Notes under the pieces: model-generated
Database searches by the model: none
The model's input: the letters and a program-made list of their open reading frames with translations, nothing else
Told to the model about the DNA's origin: nothing
Shown here: in pieces, positions 15,100 to 23,309 of the stretch
How the letters are laid out: every line of letters begins with the position of its first letter
Numbering within the stretch: position 1 is the stretch's first letter
Origin: Pseudomonadota bacterium
Lineage (GTDB): Bacteria > Pseudomonadota > Alphaproteobacteria > Rhizobiales > Hyphomicrobiaceae
DNA length: 64,000 bases
Direction: 5' to 3'
Assembly (NCBI GenBank): GCA_023405815.1
Contig: JAEXXM010000026.1
Span: forward strand, 124,001-188,000
Translations under genes and position numbers: made by a program

Positions 15100-17457
15100 A
15101 TGAGCACGACAGTCCTCACGTCGCGCGCGCGCCCGAAAGTGCTGGTGCCGGGAGCCGCGGCACTCGAGCCGAGCGTCGAGCGCTACGTGCTGAAAGGCGG
15201 CGGCACGGCCGCGTTCGAGATCGAGGCGGGCGACCGCGTCGAGATCGCCTCGCTCGAGGGCGGGCAGCCCGTCGAGCTCGTCGCCTTCGGGCGCCAGGGC
15301 AAGAGCGACCTGGCAGCGTTCGGCTTGACCAGTCGAAATGCGCCCGCCGGAATTCGGCGCGCTCTCGAAGCCGAAAGCGAGGACGCCGCCCGCGTCCGTT
15401 TCGGCCTCTATCGCCGTGGCTTCGACCTCGGAGTCGCCAAGGCCGCGGAGCTGCTGGCACGCGACGCCGGAGCCGGCGAAATGATCACCCTCGAGGCGCA
15501 ACGCAATGTGTTCGTCGTGCTCGGCGCGCCAGCCGAGCCGATGGTCGTGTGGGAGCAGTCGCCTCCGAGCGACGTGCTGATCTTCATCACCCGAGCCAAT
15601 CCGCGCCCGCGCAATGTCGCGCCGCTCCCTGATCCGATTGCCGAGCCGCGTCTCGACATCCGCGTCAACGTGGCGAGCGCCGAGAGCTTCGAGGTTTACG
15701 AAGGCGAGTACATCCAGATCATCGACGTGCAGGGCCGTCAGTGCTCCGACTTCCTCGCCTTCAATCGCAAGGCGCTGGATGTCGGCGTCGAGCAGGGGCT
15801 CGACGCCGTGACGACGCGCACGCTGAACGGCGCCGCCTATCCGCGGCCCGGGCTACTGCACTCGAAGTTCTTCGATCGCGACCGAAATCCCCTGGTCGAG
15901 ATTGTCCAGGACACCGTGGGTCGGCACGACACGTTCAACCTCGCCTGCACCTCGCGCTACTACGAGGACATGGGCTACTTCGGCCATCCGAACTGCACCG
16001 AGAACCTCAACAACAAGCTGGCCCCGTACGAGCCGATCCAGGCGCTGAACGGCTGGCCGGCGATCAACTTCTTCTACAACACCAATGTCGACTGCCATAA
16101 CAACATATGGTCCGACGAGCCATGGTCGCGGCCCGGCGACTATGTCGTCATGCGTGCGCTGACCGATCTCGTCTGTGCCGCAACATCGTGCCCCTCCGAC
16201 ATCGATGCATCGAACGGCTGGCACCTCACCGAAATCCAAGTGCGCGTCTATCCCAAGGACGCCCCCTTCAAGCGCTCGATCGGATACCGCATGACTGCCG
16301 AAGCACCTCTCCAACTGACGCGCGAAAGCGGTTTCCACTCGCGCACGTCCAAGCTCACGCGCAATTTCGGCGACTACCGCGGCTTCTGGGTGCCGCACTG
16401 CTTCGCCAACGCCGGCGCCATCGAGGAATATTGGGCCTGTCGCGAGCGCGCCGTGATCATGGACTTGTCGCCTTTGCGCAAGATGGAGGTGCTCGGCCCC
16501 GACGCCGAGCAGTTCCTGCAGGGCATCGTCACCCGCGACGTGCGCAAGCTCTCCGTCGGCCAGGTGTTCTACACCACCATGTGCTACGAGCACGGCGGCA
16601 TGGTCGACGACGGCACGCTGTTCCGGTTGGGCGACAACAACTTCCGCTGGATCGGCGGCGACGACGCGAGCCTTCTCTGGCTCAAGGAGCAGGCGGCGAA
16701 GTCGGGCTATAACGTCAATCTCAAGACGGCGACGTCGGAGATCCATAACGTCGCCGTCCAGGGGCCGCGCTCGCGCGATATCCTGCGCGAGGTCGTGGGC
16801 ACGCCGCCCGGTCGCCCGACCATCGACGAGCTGGGGCTGTTCCGCTTCACCGTCGGCCGCATCGGCGGAGTCGCCGGCATTCCTGTTCTCGTCTCCCGCA
16901 CGGGCTACACCGGCGAGCTTGGCTACGAGGTCTTCTGCCATCCGAAGGATGCCCCGGGCGTGTGGGATGCGATCATGGCGGCGGGCGAGCCGCTCGGGCT
17001 GCAGCCCTTCGGCTTCGACGCACTCGACATGGTGCGCATCGAGGCGGGCCTTGTATTCGGGGGGCACGACTTCGATTCGACGACCGATCCGTTCGAGGCC
17101 GGCATTGCGTTCACCGTGCCCGCCAAGAAGGAGGAAGACTACATCGGCCGCGCCGCGCTCGAGCGTCGGCGCGCCAATCCGATGCGCAAGCTTGTCGGGC
17201 TCGAGGTCTCGGGCAACGAGAAGCCTTCGCATGGCGATCCTGTATTTGTCGGCCGCGCGCAGGTCGGCATCGTCACCAGCGCCATGCGCTCACCATTGCT
17301 GAAGAAGACGTTGGCATTCGCGCGCGTCGACACCGCACATGCGGCGCTCGAAACGAACCTCGAGATCGGTCGTCTCGATGGAATGCAGAAGCGCTTCCAG
17401 GCGAAGGTCGTGCCCTTCCCGTTCTATGATCCCGAGAAGAAGCGCGTGCGCATGTAG
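15100..17457 (+). CDS. tdm: Trimethylamine N-oxide demethylase (Tdm)
   Basis: A 785-residue two-domain enzyme converting TMAO to dimethylamine and formaldehyde. The N-terminal part (to about residue 400) is a DUF1989-type domain with GRQCSDFLAFNRK, NCTENLNN, CHNNIW and DLVCAATSCPSDID, holding several Cys and Asp residues suited to metal binding. The C-terminal part is GcvT-like (YWACRERAVIMDLSPLRKME, TGYTGELGYEVF, DYIGRAALERR) and expected to bind tetrahydrofolate and capture formaldehyde. This architecture is diagnostic for Tdm. The start ATG at 15100 has AAAGGGG upstream. It lies directly after tmm, whose product it uses, and is followed by a strong terminator. Confidence 0.94.
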   Translation: MSTTVLTSRARPKVLVPGAAALEPSVERYVLKGGGTAAFEIEAGDRVEIASLEGGQPVELVAFGRQGKSDLAAFGLTSRNAPAGIRRALEAESEDAARVRFGLYRRGFDLGVAKAAELLARDAGAGEMITLEAQRNVFVVLGAPAEPMVVWEQSPPSDVLIFITRANPRPRNVAPLPDPIAEPRLDIRVNVASAESFEVYEGEYIQIIDVQGRQCSDFLAFNRKALDVGVEQGLDAVTTRTLNGAAYPRPGLLHSKFFDRDRNPLVEIVQDTVGRHDTFNLACTSRYYEDMGYFGHPNCTENLNNKLAPYEPIQALNGWPAINFFYNTNVDCHNNIWSDEPWSRPGDYVVMRALTDLVCAATSCPSDIDASNGWHLTEIQVRVYPKDAPFKRSIGYRMTAEAPLQLTRESGFHSRTSKLTRNFGDYRGFWVPHCFANAGAIEEYWACRERAVIMDLSPLRKMEVLGPDAEQFLQGIVTRDVRKLSVGQVFYTTMCYEHGGMVDDGTLFRLGDNNFRWIGGDDASLLWLKEQAAKSGYNVNLKTATSEIHNVAVQGPRSRDILREVVGTPPGRPTIDELGLFRFTVGRIGGVAGIPVLVSRTGYTGELGYEVFCHPKDAPGVWDAIMAAGEPLGLQPFGFDALDMVRIEAGLVFGGHDFDSTTDPFEAGIAFTVPAKKEEDYIGRAALERRRANPMRKLVGLEVSGNEKPSHGDPVFVGRAQVGIVTSAMRSPLLKKTLAFARVDTAHAALETNLEIGRLDGMQKRFQAKVVPFPFYDPEKKRVRM

Positions 17458-17515
17458 CTTGAAGTCAACGACACCCTAGACGTACGCACACTCCCCTTCC
17501 CAAGGTGTGCAAACT

Positions 17516-17544
17516 GGCCGGAGGCAGCCCCTCCGGCCTTTTTT
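17516..17544 (+). terminator. Rho-independent terminator after tdm
   Basis: GGCCGGAGG (17516-17524) and CCTCCGGCC (17530-17538) form a perfect 9-bp stem with a 5-base loop, followed directly by six T residues. This is the textbook form and marks the end of the methylamine operon. Confidence 0.93.
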
Positions 17545-17648
17545 GTTTTGCCTCTCAACGCGCTGTAGGCGCCCGGCTTGATCTTCAGCAGTCGAAGCCA
17601 CACTTTTAGGTCCAGCTACCTGCATGCGCATGAGTGGAGAGTAGAACA

Positions 17649-17903
17649 ATGAGGCTCGCAGGATTGACGGCGCTCGTCGCAGCCGCTTTCGCTATCACGG
17701 CCCCCAGCATCGTTTCTGCCGACTCCTATTGGGAGGTCGAGGCAGCGCGCGCCAACGCCCGCGCCGGCGGCCCGACCAATGCACGAGACGCGGAGCTGCT
17801 CGAGCGCTACGGTTGCCTCAGCGGCACCAAGAGTGGCTTCTGCCAACGCCTGTCGCACGGCGAGCGCCGCTACTACCGTCAGTCGCGCCGCAACGCGCGT
17901 TGA
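17649..17903 (+). CDS. Small secreted protein, unknown function
   Basis: An 84-residue protein with a clear N-terminal signal peptide (MRLAGLTALVAAAFAITAPS, probable cleavage after VSA) and a mature part of about 60 residues that is basic at the end (RRYYRQSRRNAR) with two cysteines. The ATG at 17649 has GGAGAG upstream; a GTG five codons earlier overlaps that site and is less likely. No family recognised. Confidence 0.6.
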   Translation: MRLAGLTALVAAAFAITAPSIVSADSYWEVEAARANARAGGPTNARDAELLERYGCLSGTKSGFCQRLSHGERRYYRQSRRNAR

Positions 17904-18033
17904 GCCTCGCGTGCGATAGACTTCGCCTATGACGTAATCGTCAGGTCGAACTTCACGCTGGTTTGAAGCGGGCGAAAGGCTGCGTCTGACTTCGCATGCT
18001 ATATCCTCGCCGAGGTCAGCGAGAGAATCTGCA

Positions 18034-18459
18034 ATGCCATCCCCCCACCCGAAGTCGCCCGGTCTCGCCGCCGGCGTCACCGAGAGCATGATCCGCGACC
18101 TCGTGCATGCCTTCTACGCCAAGGTGCGCCACGATCCCCTGCTCGGTCCGATCTTCAACGCGAGGATCGACGATTGGAACGCCCACCTCGACAAGCTGTG
18201 CAAGTTCTGGTCATCGGTGACGCTGCTGACCGGCGCCTATAAGGGTCGTCCGATGCCCGTGCACGCCGCGCTGCCCGACATCGACGATCATCATTTCGCC
18301 CGCTGGCTCGCGCTGTTCGCGGAGACGGCAAGGGAGGTATGCCCGGCGGCCGCTGCCGAGTTGTTCGTCGACCGCTCACAGCGCATCGCTCAATCTCTGC
18401 AACAGGGCATCGCCTTATTCCGCGGCGGGCACCCGCTTGGGATTGCGATGCCTCACTAA
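18034..18459 (+). CDS. Group III truncated haemoglobin
   Basis: A 141-residue globin-fold protein. The segment DDWNAHLDKLCKFWSSVTLL, followed by TGAYKGRPMPVH, is characteristic of group III (P-type) truncated haemoglobins. The histidine in HHFARWLALF is the expected proximal haem ligand. Such proteins bind O2, NO or other small ligands; the physiological job of group III members is poorly known. It is followed after 52 bp by a nitronate monooxygenase gene in the same direction, so the two may be cotranscribed. Confidence 0.9.
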   Translation: MPSPHPKSPGLAAGVTESMIRDLVHAFYAKVRHDPLLGPIFNARIDDWNAHLDKLCKFWSSVTLLTGAYKGRPMPVHAALPDIDDHHFARWLALFAETAREVCPAAAAELFVDRSQRIAQSLQQGIALFRGGHPLGIAMPH

Positions 18460-18511
18460 GTTCGTGCGCGAGCGCTGCGCAGACAATCAACAATAAGAAA
18501 CGGAGCTCGTC

Positions 18512-19489
18512 GTGCCGCTGACAACACGCCTGACCAAAACCCTCGGCCTTCGCCATCCCATCATCTCCGCGCCGATGGCCTTTGCTGCCGGCGGCAAGCT
18601 CGCGTCTGCTGTATCTTCGGCCGGAGGGCTCGGCCTCATCGGCGGCGGCTATGGCGACGCCCAGTGGCTCGAGATCGAGTGGCAGAATGCCGGCAACGCC
18701 GCGGTCGGCTGCGGCTTCATCACTTGGTCGCTGAAGAAGCAGCCACATCTGCTCGACCTCGCGCTGGCGCACGATCCGCGCGCGGTCTTCCTCTCGTTCG
18801 GTGATCCAGAACCCTTCGCCGCGCGCGTGAAGGACCATGGTGCAATGCTCATCTGCCAGGTGCAGACCCGCCGCGACGCCGAGCGCGCCATCGACTGCGG
18901 CGCCGACATCGTCGTGGCGCAGGGTGCCGAAGCGGGTGGGCACGGAGAGCTGCGCGCGACGCTCACTCTGGTGCCCGAGGTGGCCGACCTCGTCGCCGCG
19001 AAGGCACCGGCCACGCTGCTCTGCGCCGCGGGCGGAATCGCCGACGGCCGCGGCTTGGCGGCTGCTCTCGTGCTCGGCGCCGACGGCGCCCTGGTCGGGT
19101 CGCGCCTCTGGGCCTCGCATGAAGCCAATGTCTCCCCGCGCATGCATGCGGCCGCACTCGCCGCCACGGGCGACGAGACCATCCGCTCGCAGGTCATGGA
19201 CCTCGCCCGCAAGCTCGACTGGCCGGCACGCTACACGGCGCGCGTCCTGCGCAACGCCTTCATCGACCGCTGGCACGGGCGCGAGGCGGAGCTAGCCGTC
19301 GTTGCCGACGAGGAGGCTGCCAAGTACAGGCAAGCCTGGGCCGCGGGAGACCCCGACGGAAGCAATACGTTCGTGGGCGAGGGGGTGGGCCTTATCAGGG
19401 GCATCGAGCCCGCGGCGGCAATCATCGCCCGCATGGTGGAGGAGGCCGAGAGCCGCATCGACGCGGCCGCGCGGACGGTCCATTCCTGA
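18512..19489 (+). CDS. Nitronate monooxygenase-like FMN protein
   Basis: A 325-residue TIM-barrel protein of the nitronate monooxygenase/2-nitropropane dioxygenase family. Visible motifs include HPIISAPMAFAAGG at the start, AGGLGLIGGG, VVAQGAEAGGHGE with the conserved histidine, and the phosphate-binding AAGGIADGRGLAAAL, then GADGALVGSRLWAS. It probably uses FMN and O2 to oxidise nitronates to carbonyl compounds and nitrite. The start is GTG at 18512 with CGGAG upstream. The substrate is not certain, since the family also holds enoyl reductases. Confidence 0.85.
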   Translation: MPLTTRLTKTLGLRHPIISAPMAFAAGGKLASAVSSAGGLGLIGGGYGDAQWLEIEWQNAGNAAVGCGFITWSLKKQPHLLDLALAHDPRAVFLSFGDPEPFAARVKDHGAMLICQVQTRRDAERAIDCGADIVVAQGAEAGGHGELRATLTLVPEVADLVAAKAPATLLCAAGGIADGRGLAAALVLGADGALVGSRLWASHEANVSPRMHAAALAATGDETIRSQVMDLARKLDWPARYTARVLRNAFIDRWHGREAELAVVADEEAAKYRQAWAAGDPDGSNTFVGEGVGLIRGIEPAAAIIARMVEEAESRIDAAARTVHS

Positions 19490-19591
19490 AACCGCCGCCC
19501 CGCGAGCGTGCTTAACGACAAGTGCGGTGAACCTCTGGCGTAATCTTGCCCGGTAGGCTTGATAGCGAGGTTCGAAGCGGAGGTCTTTCTA

Positions 19592-20215
19592 ATGCAGTTG
19601 CGCGGCGTCGCCTTGGCTGTGGTCGGTGCTGCCGCGCTGGTCTTCGCTGGGACCTCTTCCGGGCTCAGCACGGAGAAGGCGGCTGAGGCGGCATCACCCA
19701 AGGCGCCGCCGGTCTCGTCAGCCAGCCAGGCCGCGATCCCCGACGCCTACAAGCTCAGCATGCTGATCCGCACGACGCTGATCGCCCTCAGCCAGGCGAA
19801 CCAGACCGGCAACTATTCCGTGCTGCGCGATCTCGGGACCCCGCAGTTCCAGGCGATGAACACGGATGCGCGGTTGGCGGAGATCTTCGCTAGCTTGCGC
19901 GGACGCAACCTCGATTTCTCGCCGGTCGTCTTCTTTGATCCCAAGCTCGTGCGCGAGCCTACCCTGCAGACGGGGGGGCTGCTGCGGCTCACAGGCTTCA
20001 TTCCGACCGAACCGCAACGCATTCTTTTCGACATGGGTTTCGAGCGCGTGGGCGAGGTGTGGCGGCTTTCGGCCATTGTCATCGACGTGCAGGCGGCCCC
20101 CGCCGGAGCATCGTCGACGTCACCAGCGAAGAACAAAAAGACCGAGCAGCCGAAAAGCGCGTCCAAGAACAAGGCGCTCCCGACAAATGCGCCCGCAAAG
20201 AAGCCTGCGCCTTAG
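19592..20215 (+). CDS. Exported protein of unknown function with Lys-rich tail
   Basis: A 207-residue protein. The N-terminus MQLRGVALAVVGAAALVFAG is a signal peptide. The central part (about residues 55-165) is a compact domain with LIRTTLIALSQANQTGNYSVL and LTGFIPTEPQRILFDMGFER, which looks like a small alpha/beta domain (NTF2-like spacing is possible). The tail, about 35 residues, is rich in Lys, Pro and Ala. ATG at 19592 is chosen because GGAGGT ends 7 bases before it. No firm family assignment. Confidence 0.65.
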   Translation: MQLRGVALAVVGAAALVFAGTSSGLSTEKAAEAASPKAPPVSSASQAAIPDAYKLSMLIRTTLIALSQANQTGNYSVLRDLGTPQFQAMNTDARLAEIFASLRGRNLDFSPVVFFDPKLVREPTLQTGGLLRLTGFIPTEPQRILFDMGFERVGEVWRLSAIVIDVQAAPAGASSTSPAKNKKTEQPKSASKNKALPTNAPAKKPAP

Positions 20216-20732
20216 GCAGATCCGCGTGCGTCTTTTCCCGCTTGAGGCGAGTGCGCGGACAAGCCGCCTCGAACCAAGATGGTTTATGACGCCGCGCGCG
20301 AGAGGAGCCTCGCCTAACACGCATTTATTTGCAAGATCAGTGCATTAGTGCTGTTCACAATATGTAGTAACAATTGCAGTCGGAGTGGCATTGCTGCTAC
20401 ACGCGACTGCTGACTATTGTTTATCCGCCATTTCCACTTGAAGGCGAGGGTGCCTAAGGATTTAGCTTAGGTTGTGTGCTGACGAATAACGTCAATGCAA
20501 AATACGGCAACTCCAGCACATGCCGCTTATAGAGCCTAACTCGGTTAGTTTTGCGTCTGGGAGAGGTGAATTGTTTTCGAGGGCGATAATTCGCCCCGCT
20601 TGACGAAGCCGCCGGGAGGATTTTGAGCCGGCGTCTCGTTGAACCCACCAAGACGCGATGAATTCATCCTGCCGTTGGCAACCGCCTTCGGCAAACGGGT
20701 CGGTGTGTGCGTAGTTTGGGGAGTTGCGTACC
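20216..20732 (+). promoter_or_regulatory. Long leader region of the adhesin gene
   Basis: A 517-bp region with no credible gene, lower in GC than its neighbours from about 20320 to 20560. It contains small hairpins: CCTAAG/CTTAGG at 20453-20471 (7-base loop) and GGGCGA/TCGCCC around TAAT at 20581-20596. GGGGAG at 20718-20723 is the ribosome-binding site for the adhesin. The length and structure are consistent with a long 5' leader or several promoters, but no specific riboswitch class was recognised. Confidence 0.4.
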
Positions 20733-23090
20733 ATGCGTTATGGCGAATTCTGCCGGTTTGGGGGGATCGGAAACCGGAGCCTGCACGGCTTATCGTCCAT
20801 TAGCGCCATTGCGCTCAGCGCCGTCATCCTCACCGCCGGCTCGCAATCGGCATTCGCGGTAAGCTGCGTCACTGGCATTACCCCGACGGTAGAAACGGTC
20901 CAGACCCTACCGGCGGGTGATCATTCGCATGACGTGCCTCTACAGTTCAGCATAGACATCCCCGGTCCGATTCCACCCTTCAACATTGACCTTGGCTCAC
21001 TGCCCACAACCACGAACGGAGAGCACGTTCACGATGTTCCTGGTGTCGTAACGGACGTCACGCCCAACTATTCCGGTGCAGATGACGGAAGTGGCGTCGG
21101 CAACCCCCAGGTCCATCCCACCAATACGGCCTGCGGTACCAACGCGACCGCAACTGGCGGCAATGCATCGGCATTCGGCGCCGAAGCAAACGCCAATGGC
21201 CTCGGTGCCACTGCGATTGGTGCTTTGGCCCAGGCGACCGCCGACGGGGCAACCGTGCTTGGATTTGATTCTTCGGCAGGCGGCGTGAATGACACCGTTG
21301 TCGGCACCAACAACTCCAGCGGGACAGGTGGCAACAATACGGTTATCGGCAACGGCATCGATATTTTCGGCGGTGACAGCAACACTGTCCTCGGTGTTGG
21401 CCATCAAGTTGCAGGCAGCAGCAACTTCGTCGCCGGCGATCCGAACATTGTCATCGGCTCCGGAAACAGCGTCACTGGCAATGACAATTTCGTCCTGTTC
21501 GGTTTCGACAATCAGGTAAGCGGCAACGAGAATATCGTCGCTTTCGCCCTTGGGAACCAAGTGACGGGCAACGATAACGCGATCGGCTTCGGCTTCGAGA
21601 ACCAAGTCACCGGCAACGACAACTTCGTTCTGTTCGGTGCGGAAAACCAGATCACCGGTAACGACAACGCTATTGTATTTGGTGCGCAGAACCAAGTTAC
21701 CGGTAATGACAACGACGTCTTCTTCGGGTCCTTCAACCAGGTTGTCGGCAACGCCAACGATGTCTCTGGCGACGCCAACCAGGCTCTCGGCAATGGCAAC
21801 GAGGTTGAGGGCGACGGCAACTTCGTAGGTGGCAGTGACAACGTTGTCGAGGGAGAGGCCAACGTCGCTATCGGTCAGGGAACCGAGGTCGAGGGGGACG
21901 ATTCTGTGGCCATCGGAACCGGTGCCACGGTGTTCGGCGACGGCAACATCGCAATCGGCCTATCTTCGATCGCCGCCGGCTTCAATGCCACCGCAGTGGG
22001 CGAGGATTCCACCGCGATCGGCATCAATGCCAGCGCCTTTGGCGAAGACGCGACGGCCTTTGGACTGAATACGACCGCCACAGGCGCCAATTCCAGCGCC
22101 TTCTTCAGCGCCGGTTCGACTGCGACGGGCGCCAGCGCTCAGTCGAATTTTAGCGTCGGCTCCACGTCAACGGGTGCGTTCTCGAGCACGACAGGCAGCT
22201 TCTTCTCGGTGGCGAATGGCTTCGGTGCGCAGGCCGACTTCGAGTTCGGCGCCACCGCGACCGGCGCCTTCTCCAACGCCGAGAATGACTTTGCCTCTGC
22301 TTATGGCTTTGGCTCTCTGGCTTCAGGCGAGGCCTCGACCGCGGTCGGCGCGGGCTCTGAAGCGAGCGGGGATGGTTCGATTGCAGTCGGTGATGCAACC
22401 GCCAGCGCCACCGACGCAATCGCCATCGGCACCGGCGCGAGCGCCACGGGTGTCGGGTCGATCGCCATCGGCCAAGGTGCCACGGCTTCAGGGTCGATCG
22501 CGATGGGCACCAATGCGAGCGCAGCCGACGGTGGTTCCGCGTACGGCGACGAGAGCGAGGCGTCGGGCTTCCGCAGCACGGCGGTCGGCTACGGAGCGAC
22601 GGCGACGCATGCCAACGCGGCAGCCTTCGGCAACGGCGCGACCACGACACGCGATAACCAGCAGGTCTTCGGCACAACCGACAATACCTATACTACGCCC
22701 GGCATTACATCGGCAGCCAGCAAGTCCTTCCAGACCGGACCGCTCGAGGTCGTGACCACAGACGCCTCAGGCAACCTCGCCTCTGATGGCGGCCAGATCT
22801 TCAGCGCCTTGAGCGAGCTCAACGGAGGCGTCGCCATCGCCATGGCGCTCGAGAACCCCGATCTCGTCGGCAGGGAGACCTTCGGCATCGCTGGTAACAT
22901 CGCCTATTGGGAGGAGAACGTCGCGCTCGGCTTCAGCGCCATGGGCGTCCTCGGTCGCAACATGTTCGGCAGCGGTGAGCGGCTGGCGATCTCGGGGGCC
23001 GTCGGCTTCAGCGTCGAGGAGCAGAGCTTCGGGCGCCGTGGCAGCGAGAGTTCCGTCGGCGGTCGAGCTGGCGCTCAGGTTACCTGGTGA
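20733..23090 (+). CDS. Trimeric autotransporter adhesin (YadA-like)
   Basis: A 785-residue surface protein. An extended signal sequence (to about residue 42, ending SAFA) is followed by a short region with two similar His motifs (DHSHDVP at 63-69, EHVHDVP at 97-103). A long left-handed beta-roll follows: first six 15-residue units of type NQVTGNDNxxxFGxx (245-334), then classical 14-residue YadA-head units (SVAIGTGATVFGDG style). The final 90 residues (from SELNGG) are the YadA anchor, ending in Trp. Each trimer would display the head outside while the anchor forms a 12-stranded barrel. There is almost no coiled-coil stalk. The start ATG at 20733 is set by GGGGAG. A role in adhesion or biofilm is known for the family; the target is unknown. 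Confidence 0.9.
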   Translation: MRYGEFCRFGGIGNRSLHGLSSISAIALSAVILTAGSQSAFAVSCVTGITPTVETVQTLPAGDHSHDVPLQFSIDIPGPIPPFNIDLGSLPTTTNGEHVHDVPGVVTDVTPNYSGADDGSGVGNPQVHPTNTACGTNATATGGNASAFGAEANANGLGATAIGALAQATADGATVLGFDSSAGGVNDTVVGTNNSSGTGGNNTVIGNGIDIFGGDSNTVLGVGHQVAGSSNFVAGDPNIVIGSGNSVTGNDNFVLFGFDNQVSGNENIVAFALGNQVTGNDNAIGFGFENQVTGNDNFVLFGAENQITGNDNAIVFGAQNQVTGNDNDVFFGSFNQVVGNANDVSGDANQALGNGNEVEGDGNFVGGSDNVVEGEANVAIGQGTEVEGDDSVAIGTGATVFGDGNIAIGLSSIAAGFNATAVGEDSTAIGINASAFGEDATAFGLNTTATGANSSAFFSAGSTATGASAQSNFSVGSTSTGAFSSTTGSFFSVANGFGAQADFEFGATATGAFSNAENDFASAYGFGSLASGEASTAVGAGSEASGDGSIAVGDATASATDAIAIGTGASATGVGSIAIGQGATASGSIAMGTNASAADGGSAYGDESEASGFRSTAVGYGATATHANAAAFGNGATTTRDNQQVFGTTDNTYTTPGITSAASKSFQTGPLEVVTTDASGNLASDGGQIFSALSELNGGVAIAMALENPDLVGRETFGIAGNIAYWEENVALGFSAMGVLGRNMFGSGERLAISGAVGFSVEEQSFGRRGSESSVGGRAGAQVTW
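21465..21734 (+). repeat. Six 45-bp coding repeats (15-residue Asn-rich units)
   Basis: Units start at residues 245, 260, 275, 290, 305 and 320 of the adhesin with consensus N-Q-V-T-G-N-D-N-x-(V/I)-x-F-G-x-x. The DNA copies are diverged at third positions, so the array is not a recent expansion. A 14-residue unit follows directly, after which the canonical YadA period continues. Confidence 0.85.
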
Positions 23091-23129
23091 GGCGCGCCCT
23101 ACCGAATTCCGTATAGAGGGTGGCGAAGC

Positions 23130-23165
23130 GCAGCGCGGCGGGCAACCCACCGCGCTGCAATTTTT
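23130..23165 (+). terminator. Rho-independent terminator after the adhesin
   Basis: GCAGCGCGG (23130-23138) and CCGCGCTGC (23150-23158) form a 9-bp stem; GGG/CCC in the loop can extend it. It is followed by AATTTTT. It ends the adhesin transcript. Confidence 0.88.
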
Positions 23166-23309
23166 GCATACGCATTAGGCAAAAAAGTCGCCGTGGCGCC
23201 CCCCCTTCTCGCCCGCTCATAAACAATCCGCTTACGGTCTGACGCGGCTGTGCCTTGCGCCTGCCGGTACGCCGGCGCTAGCTTGGTGGCCCTTGCCGGT
23301 TGTCGCGCC

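Noticed and set aside
21465..22650. Repetitive DNA considered as a CRISPR or satellite array
   Set aside because: The repeats keep reading frame, have 45- or 42-bp periods with coding-type divergence, and encode beta-roll units of an adhesin.
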